Both the position numbers and the translations under genes were made by a program. From the NCBI GenBank assembly GCA_002348365.1, contig DEBC01000172.1:21122-79606 (forward strand): a DNA stretch of 58,485 nucleotides, given 5' to 3'. Of this stretch, positions 53,649 through 58,485 are shown piece after piece. The notes beneath the pieces were generated by a model, which was not told the origin of the DNA, ran no database searches, and saw only the letters and a program-made list of their open reading frames with translations. Each line of letters opens with the position of its first letter. Position 1 is the stretch's first letter. This DNA is from Alphaproteobacteria bacterium UBA2966 (GTDB taxonomy: Bacteria; Pseudomonadota; Alphaproteobacteria; UBA2966).

Positions 53649-54386
53649 TCAAACCATGACCATTCCACCGTTGACGTGAAGTGTGTGACCAGTGATGTAC
53701 GAAGCCTCGTCACTGGCGAGAAAGACCACCGCCGACGCGATGTCCGAAGACTGTCCAAATCGACCCGCTGGTATGGCACCTGCGAGACGATCCCGCTGCT
53801 CCGCTTCAAGCGCATCCGTCATTGGGGTCTCAATGAAACCTGGCGCCACACAATTGACCGTTATCGAGCGCGACGCGACTTCTTGGGCAAGGGACTTTGA
53901 CAGCCCCATGAGTCCGGCCTTGGAAGCTGCATAATTCGCCTGCCCGGCATTGCCGGACACACCCACGACCGACGTCATGTTTATTATCCGTCCCCATCGA
54001 CGGCGCATCATGCCGCGCAGTGCACTGCGAGAGATACGGAATGCAGCCGTAAGATTGACATCGATGACCTGCTGCCAATCCGCATCCTTTAAGCGCAACG
54101 CAATGTTGTCCCTCGTCACGCCAGCGTTGTTGACGACAATGTCCACGGCCTCCATCACTTTCTCAGCTTCTGGTACCAGAGCATCAACTGATTCGACATT
54201 GGAGAGATCACAGGGCGTGACGCAAGCCCGCTCCCCCAGATCCTCAACGAGCGATTGCAGTACCTCCGTTCGTGTACCCGAAACCGCAACTGTTGCGCCT
54301 TGAGCATGGAGAGCACGCGCAACGGCGCTCCCAATTCCTCCAGAGGCTCCCGTGATCAGTGCACACTTCCCACCGAGATCGAACAA
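53649..54386 (-). CDS. fabG: 3-oxoacyl-ACP reductase
   Basis: NADPH-dependent SDR of fatty-acid elongation. Cofactor motif TGASGGIG, VNNAGVTRDN and catalytic Ser-Tyr-Lys in MTSVVGVSGNAGQANYAASKAGL, all intact. I choose TTG 54386 (LFDLGGKCALITG) because GGAG lies eight bases upstream and the family starts here. GTG 54395 would sit only two bases after that Shine-Dalgarno. 245 residues. Confidence 0.95.
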   Translation of the reverse strand: MFDLGGKCALITGASGGIGSAVARALHAQGATVAVSGTRTEVLQSLVEDLGERACVTPCDLSNVESVDALVPEAEKVMEAVDIVVNNAGVTRDNIALRLKDADWQQVIDVNLTAAFRISRSALRGMMRRRWGRIINMTSVVGVSGNAGQANYAASKAGLMGLSKSLAQEVASRSITVNCVAPGFIETPMTDALEAEQRDRLAGAIPAGRFGQSSDIASAVVFLASDEASYITGHTLHVNGGMVMV

Positions 54387-54457
54387 TTCACACACTCCGT
54401 TTTCATGAATGCCCGGACACCGGAACGATTAGCTTTGCCGGTGCAGGCTATTTCGCT

Positions 54458-55426
54458 TCAAAAAGACTTGAGAATGTTTTCAACATCCTCGGGAGAGCTG
54501 ACCGCCATGCCCACGAGATCGCGGTCGATCCTTCGAGCCAAACCGGTCAGCACTTTACCTGCACCCAACTCGATCAATGTTCCGACATCGTGATCACGCA
54601 TGTACTCAACGCTCTCACGCCAGCGCACCATTTTCGTAATTTGCTCCACCAGGAGGCGCCGAATGATTTCAGGATCGCTTTCGGCCCCTGCACTCACATT
54701 GCTGATCACCGGAACAACAGGTGGCGTAAATTGCACGTTCTCCAGGACTTCCGACATCTCGTCGGCCGCCGGTTGCATCAATGGACAATGGAAAGGTGCA
54801 CTGACGTCGAGGATGATCGCCCGTTTCGCACCTCGCTCAGAGGCCAAAGTGACTGCCCGTTCCACTGCAACCCTATCGCCACTGATTACAACCTGCCCGG
54901 GGGCATTATCGTTCGCGGCGGCACATATTCCGTCGGGACTCCCTGAAACTCCCGCATCCGCATGTTGTGCGTCTTCCGCGACGGCCCGGACATCCTCGAG
55001 ATCCATCCCGAGCAATGCCGCCATCGCCCCTTCGCCCACAGGCACCGCGCGTTGCATCGCCGCACCACGAGCACGAAGAACTCGGGCGGCGGCATCAATT
55101 GGAAGTGCGCCTGTAGCGGCAAGTGCAGAGTATTCGCCCAATGAATGACCCGCGACAAACTGACAGACTGTCGGCAGCTTCAAACCGCCCTCATCCTCGA
55201 TAACACGCAGTACCGCGATGCTCATGCTCATCAAGGCGGGTTGCGCATTCTCAGTCAAAGTTAGTTCGTCTTCGGGACCTTCAAACATCAAACGGGAGAG
55301 GTTAGAGCTTAGGGCTTCGTCGACTTCTTCAAATACCAAGCGGGCCGCTGAGAAAGCGTCTGCCAGGTCCTTACCCATTCCGACAACTTGCGACCCCTGT
55401 CCCGGAAATACGAATGCTCTTGCCAT
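54458..55426 (-). CDS. fabD: Malonyl-CoA:ACP transacylase
   Basis: Loads malonate onto ACP. FVFPGQGSQ at the N-terminus, nucleophile Ser 95 in AGHSLGEYSALAA and His in DVSAPFHCPLMQPA. 322 residues, ATG 55426. First gene of the fab-mltG-yicC-gmk run. Divergent from rpsF across 287 bases. Confidence 0.96.
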   Translation of the reverse strand: MARAFVFPGQGSQVVGMGKDLADAFSAARLVFEEVDEALSSNLSRLMFEGPEDELTLTENAQPALMSMSIAVLRVIEDEGGLKLPTVCQFVAGHSLGEYSALAATGALPIDAAARVLRARGAAMQRAVPVGEGAMAALLGMDLEDVRAVAEDAQHADAGVSGSPDGICAAANDNAPGQVVISGDRVAVERAVTLASERGAKRAIILDVSAPFHCPLMQPAADEMSEVLENVQFTPPVVPVISNVSAGAESDPEIIRRLLVEQITKMVRWRESVEYMRDHDVGTLIELGAGKVLTGLARRIDRDLVGMAVSSPEDVENILKSF

Positions 55427-55599
55427 GAATGCCTATCCACCTATGCATCAGTTGTTCCCCAACTATGGCGGAGGGTTACCACAGATGGGGCGTTCATTCG
55501 AGCCAAGCCATAAAGTCTATCTGCGAAAAAAGACCCACTCCAAGCCAGGAGAGGCGCAGTTTTGACGGTACAGATCCGGCACAAATCGCCCCAGAACAC

Positions 55600-55627
55600 T
55601 TGCGTTGCCTCGGGCAATCGCTATAGT
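55600..55627 (+). promoter_or_regulatory. Candidate sigma-70 promoter of rpsF-rpsR-rplI
   Basis: TTGCGT (55600-55605), a 16-base spacer and TATAGT (55622-55627). Transcription near 55634 would give an 80-base leader that folds. Confidence 0.5.
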
Positions 55628-55650
55628 CCCGCGCTCTGACATCGCTCCTT

Positions 55651-55688
55651 GCCGGATTGTCCGGCTATGTCCCATAACCTCATGGGAC
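55651..55688 (+). promoter_or_regulatory. Two hairpins in the rpsF leader, possible S6:S18 autoregulatory site
   Basis: GCCGGA-TTG-TCCGGC (55651-55665) and GTCCCAT-AACCTC-ATGGGAC (55669-55688) are perfect stem-loops between promoter and start codon. S6:S18 is known to bind the leader of its own operon in several bacteria through a stem with a CCG element. A CCG follows the second stem here, but I could not confirm the full consensus. Confidence 0.4.
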
Positions 55689-55713
55689 CGATACAGCCAA
55701 GAGGAGTAGCGAT

Positions 55714-56169
55714 ATGCCGTTATACGAGAATGTATTTCTCGTGCGCCCAGACGTTTCCGCGAGCCAAGTGGAAGCACTGGCAAAAGAATTCAGCACGATC
55801 ATCGAGGAAGGCGGAGGCACTGTTCCGAAGATCGAACAGTGGGGGCTGAGAACCCTTGCCTATCGGTTAAAAAAGAACCGAAAGGCCCATTACGTATTGA
55901 TGAACCTTGATGCCCCTACCGGCGCCGTTCATGAAATGGAGCGCAACATGCGCATCCACGAGGATGTCCTTCGTCATCTCACCATCCGAATGGAGGAGCT
56001 GGAAGAGGGTCCTTCCGTCATTATGCAATCCAAGGGAAGCCGGGACGATCGCCGCGACGACCGGGGCGGAAGGAGTTCCAGAAACGAGGATTCGCCTCGC
56101 AGAGAGGCTTCACCGCCGAAAGAAGCTGCGGCAGACAACGAAAGCGAAAGTGAAGGAGACAAAGAATGA
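55714..56169 (+). CDS. rpsF: 30S ribosomal protein S6, extended
   Basis: Binds S18 in the platform of the 30S subunit. It begins MPLYENVFLVRPDVSASQVEAL and has GLRTLAYRLKKNRKAHYVLMNLDA. The folded part ends near residue 100. The last ~45 residues are disordered, first Arg/Asp-rich then acidic (NESESEGDKE). The length of 151 residues is longer than E. coli S6. GAGGAG lies seven bases before the ATG. Overlaps rpsR by four bases. Confidence 0.96.
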   Translation: MPLYENVFLVRPDVSASQVEALAKEFSTIIEEGGGTVPKIEQWGLRTLAYRLKKNRKAHYVLMNLDAPTGAVHEMERNMRIHEDVLRHLTIRMEELEEGPSVIMQSKGSRDDRRDDRGGRSSRNEDSPRREASPPKEAAADNESESEGDKE

Positions 56170-56423
56170 ACGCCACCCGACCGTCTTCTGCATCACCGGC
56201 CCGGCGTGCATTCTTTCGCCGACGGAAGTCATGCCCATTTTCGGTGCCAGGCGCACCCAAGATTGACTACAAGGACGTAAAACTACTGCAGCGGTTCGTC
56301 TCGGAGCGGGGAAAGATCGTTCCAAGCCGAATCACCGCAGTTTCCAACAAAAAGCAGCGTGAACTGGCGCAAGCGATCAAGCGGTCCAGATTTTTGGCGC
56401 TCCTGCCCTACGTTCTGCATTAA
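56166..56423 (+). CDS. rpsR: 30S ribosomal protein S18
   Basis: Small-subunit protein that pairs with S6. The core is IDYKDVKLLQRFVSERGKIVPSRITAV, then KKQRELAQAIKRSRFLALLPYV. The basic N-terminus (RRAFFRRRKSCPF) matches the family. 85 residues, coupled to rpsF by ATGA. Confidence 0.97.
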   Translation: MNATRPSSASPARRAFFRRRKSCPFSVPGAPKIDYKDVKLLQRFVSERGKIVPSRITAVSNKKQRELAQAIKRSRFLALLPYVLH

Positions 56424-56546
56424 TTGGCTCAAGGACGAAGAGCAACAGATGCCAACAGGTTCAGACCAAACTAGAGGAATGAACCCCGCGGCAGCTGCCC
56501 AGATCGACTTCATCGGGTGCGATTTGCTCTAGCGGTAGACCTTGAT

Positions 56547-57488
56547 ATGTCCAGAACTACACTCTTCGCGGTGGGCGCCGGCATCATCAGCGCGCTGCTC
56601 TATCTTTCTTTACTTACCGGATCGACCGGCGCCCTGATCTTCGCGTATCTCTCATCGCTGCCCCTTTTTGTTGCCGGCCTGAGTCTTGGCATCGTGCCTC
56701 TTCTGGTCGCGGCGGCGATAGGAACTCTCGTCACCGGAATCGGAGACGAATTCGTGAGCGCCGCGATGTACGGCGGATTGACGGCCGGACCGGTCATTTG
56801 GATTGTCCATCTCGCGATGTTGTCGAGATCCAGCGCGGGTACGGTTGAGTGGTATCCGGCAGGACGGCTGATCACTTGGTTGAGCGCGATTGCGGGTGGC
56901 TACTTCTTGATTGCCATCGCGGCGTTCTCAGCCTTAGAGGGCGGCATTCGGGGACAAGTCGAGAGTTTCCTGGCGACAATTCTGGAGAAACTGGCGGGAC
57001 GCCCTTGGGCAGAGATGGAAGGTGCTCACGTACTCATGGAGGTCTATGAACCCCTCTTCCCCGCCATGGTGGGCGTATCCTGGATCATTATGATGTCCTT
57101 GAATGGAATACTGGCCCAAGGTCTGCTGAGCCGGTTCGGCAAGAACCTTCGCCCCTCTCCGACCATGGCCGTTTTGCAATTGCCTCGCGCCCTTGCATTT
57201 ATGTTCGCCGCCGCTCTATTGGCATCCTTGGCCCCAAGCTTGGTCGGTTACGCAGGCACCACGATTTCAGTTTACATTATGGTCCCGTATTTGTTGCTGG
57301 GCCTGGCCGTCGTTCACGCGCTGGCGAGTAAATTGTCCTCTGCCCACGTCGTGCTGGTCATTTTCTATGTGGTACTCGTTCTTTTTGGCCTGTTTGGTCT
57401 GGCATTGACCGCCGGACTGGGTCTTGTCGAGCAATGGTTCAACGTGCGCCGCCGATGCGGCGTGGTCTACAAAGGTGAGGAAGAGTAA
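56547..57488 (+). CDS. DUF2232 integral membrane protein
   Basis: Function unknown. About eight membrane helices with a cytoplasmic or loop stretch near residues 140-175. The DUF2232 family often sits between rpsR and rplI in alphaproteobacteria, as here. ATG 56547 (MSRTTLFAVGAGII) starts right before the first helix. GTG 56517 is an alternative, and neither has a strong Shine-Dalgarno. 313 residues. Its stop overlaps the rplI ATG by one base (TAATG). Confidence 0.85.
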   Translation: MSRTTLFAVGAGIISALLYLSLLTGSTGALIFAYLSSLPLFVAGLSLGIVPLLVAAAIGTLVTGIGDEFVSAAMYGGLTAGPVIWIVHLAMLSRSSAGTVEWYPAGRLITWLSAIAGGYFLIAIAAFSALEGGIRGQVESFLATILEKLAGRPWAEMEGAHVLMEVYEPLFPAMVGVSWIIMMSLNGILAQGLLSRFGKNLRPSPTMAVLQLPRALAFMFAAALLASLAPSLVGYAGTTISVYIMVPYLLLGLAVVHALASKLSSAHVVLVIFYVVLVLFGLFGLALTAGLGLVEQWFNVRRRCGVVYKGEEE

Positions 57489-58231
57489 TGGACGTCATTC
57501 TTATGGAACGCGTCGAAAATCTTGGCCAGATGGGAGACGTCGTGACCGTCAAGGACGGTTATGCGCGCAATTATCTACTCCCGCAGCACAAGGCTCTCCG
57601 GGCAACCGACGCGAACCGGGAGAGATTTGAACAGCAGCGAGCGGACTTGGAGGCTCGCAATATCGAAAAGCGGGGCGAAGCCGAAGGCATAGGTGATCGG
57701 ATGGACGATCTCTACGTCATCCTGATTCGCCAGTCGAGCGATACGGGCCAGTTATATGGTTCCGCCAATGCGCGCGATATAGCCACTTCTGTCACCGAGG
57801 CAGGGTTCAACATCGAACGCAAACAGGTTCTTTTGGATCGCAGCATCAAAACGCTGGGCATCCATCCTGTGAGGGTCTCTCTTCACCCTGAAGTCACTAT
57901 CTCAGTCAACGTCAACATCGCACGCTCAGATGCTGAAGCGGAGCAACAGGAAGCCGCATTCCGTTCCGGTGCACTGGCCGCTGGCGCTCCGGCCATCGCA
58001 CAAACTGAAGCAGACGGTGAAGCAGCTGAGGCAGAAGACAGCGCGGCAGTTGGGGCCGAGGAATTCTTCGAAGACGCTGCGTTGGCCCCTGAAGAAGATG
58101 AGGATCAGGGCGAGACTGCGGTTCAGGCGGAAGATGCAGGCGCCGGCGAAGACGCAGACGCTGGTGCAGAAGAGTCGGCGGAAAGCGAGGATGCCGAAGG
58201 TGCCGCAAACCCCGATGAAGTCCAATCCTGA
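57488..58231 (+). CDS. rplI: 50S ribosomal protein L9 with long acidic C-terminal extension
   Basis: L9 bridges domains of 23S rRNA near the L1 stalk and helps keep the reading frame. The N-domain is MDVILMERVENLGQMGDVVTVKDGYARNYLLP. The connecting helix and C-domain (GSANARDIATSV, IKTLGIHPVRVSLHPEV) end near residue 150. About 95 further residues are almost all Ala, Glu and Asp with no Lys or Arg after the first few, predicted disordered. The total of 247 residues compares with about 149 in E. coli. Confidence 0.95.
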   Translation: MDVILMERVENLGQMGDVVTVKDGYARNYLLPQHKALRATDANRERFEQQRADLEARNIEKRGEAEGIGDRMDDLYVILIRQSSDTGQLYGSANARDIATSVTEAGFNIERKQVLLDRSIKTLGIHPVRVSLHPEVTISVNVNIARSDAEAEQQEAAFRSGALAAGAPAIAQTEADGEAAEAEDSAAVGAEEFFEDAALAPEEDEDQGETAVQAEDAGAGEDADAGAEESAESEDAEGAANPDEVQS

Positions 58232-58314
58232 GCCAAGGCTTGAACCGGCGAAGGAGGTCAGATCGGTTGTGAATCGGCACGGGCCCCGACGTTCTCTGAC
58301 TGTCCCCCTCACCT

Positions 58315-58340
58315 AAAAAAAACGGTTTTGCGCGAACCGT
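58315..58340 (-). terminator. Rho-independent terminator read on the minus strand
   Basis: ACGGTT (58322-58327) pairs with AACCGT (58335-58340). On the minus strand the stem is followed by eight T (58322-58315). It is oriented to stop transcripts coming from the right, or acts weakly for rplI on the plus strand. Confidence 0.5.
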
Positions 58341-58447
58341 CGTGCTTTAGTAAAATCTACCGGTAAGCACGCGGGGGCCACTGCGCGTGTATGTGCGGGG
58401 GGACCTCGCCTGCAATTGGCGGTGGGACAAGGGCTAAGGCAGTGCAG
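58328..58447 (+). promoter_or_regulatory. Candidate promoter and folded leader before the last ORF
   Basis: TTGCGC (58328-58333), a 17-base spacer and TAAAAT (58351-58356). Downstream, CACTGC (58379-58384) can pair with GCAGTG (58439-58444), enclosing CGCG/TGCG (58384-58397) and CGCC/GGCG (58407-58421) hairpins. This multibranch shape matches no riboswitch that I recognise. Confidence 0.35.
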
Positions 58448-58452
58448 TAGTC

Positions 58453-58485
58453 ATGCTGCTTGCAAGAATCCTGAACAGCACGTTT
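58453..58485 (+). CDS. Start of an ORF cut by the right edge, unidentified
   Basis: Eleven codons from ATG 58453 read MLLARILNSTF. The opening resembles cyclopropane-fatty-acid synthase-like methyltransferases of alphaproteobacteria, but this is far too short to identify. The Shine-Dalgarno is weak, and the frame may not be a gene. Confidence 0.25.
   Translation, partial: MLLARILNSTF

Noticed and set aside
1..58485. CRISPR arrays, insertion sequences, prophage, toxin-antitoxin or defence genes
   Set aside because: No spaced repeats, transposase, integrase or defence-family motifs were seen in any frame.

Overview
The window reads as core chromosome of a free-living alphaproteobacterium, probably Rhodospirillales-like or a related uncultured marine or soil lineage. 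This is inferred from the gene set and order: an NDUFA12-type complex I accessory protein, a DUF2155 protein, an accB-accC-aat cluster, HdaA beside a PerM-type protein, a B12-dependent class II ribonucleotide reductase, a ThiS-ThiG fusion, DNA polymerase III chi, and the LPS-export/surA/pdxA/rsmA cluster next to a fatty-acid-synthesis cluster. Coding density is high. GTG and TTG starts are frequent, and many genes overlap by ATGA or GTGA. I see no tRNA or rRNA genes, CRISPR arrays, insertion sequences or phage genes.

Layout. 0-8.9 kb: an amidase cut by the window edge, RNase E behind a strongly folded leader, an aminotransferase with a divergent GGT-like lipoprotein, an M48 protease with TPRs and a DsbA-like thioredoxin. 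9-12 kb (minus strand): GST, DUF3750 protein, ThiSG fusion and a small unknown membrane protein. 12.3-17 kb: aroQ-accB-accC-aat converging on DUF2155, methyltransferase and NDUFA12 genes. 17-26 kb: nrdJ with candidate NrdR boxes and a terminator, aspS, rnd and ppx-ppk. 28.2-31.6 kb: a three-gene block of unusual enzymes. 31.6-41 kb: hda, perM, a CDP-alcohol phosphatidyltransferase, a DUF2066 protein, purM-purN, ndk, an ABC-F protein, holC and pepA. 41.5-49.2 kb: lptF-lptG-lptD-surA-pdxA-rsmA. 49.2-55.4 kb (minus strand): fabD-fabG-acpP-fabF-mltG-yicC-gmk. 55.6-58.2 kb: rpsF-rpsR-DUF2232-rplI, then a structured region and the first codons of another gene.

The most interesting part is 28.2-31.6 kb. 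Between ppk and hda, which I remember as close neighbours in related genomes, lie three genes whose active sites all depart from the parent family. The first is an SDR-fold protein carrying both halohydrin dehalogenase signatures (T-x4-F-x-G and S-x12-Y-x3-R). The second is a single-chain GcvT-GcvH fusion whose lipoyl-lysine position holds Arg, with Lys one residue later. The third is an SDR whose catalytic Tyr and Lys are Ser and Arg at exact family spacing. The fusion gene has a good promoter with an operator-like palindrome against its -35 box. No gcvP, gcvL or lipoylation gene is present. A shared function is a hypothesis only.

Most other genes are housekeeping: cell wall, outer-membrane biogenesis, lipid, nucleotide and cofactor synthesis, RNA turnover and translation. 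Function calls rest on motifs and family knowledge read by eye; no database search was made.
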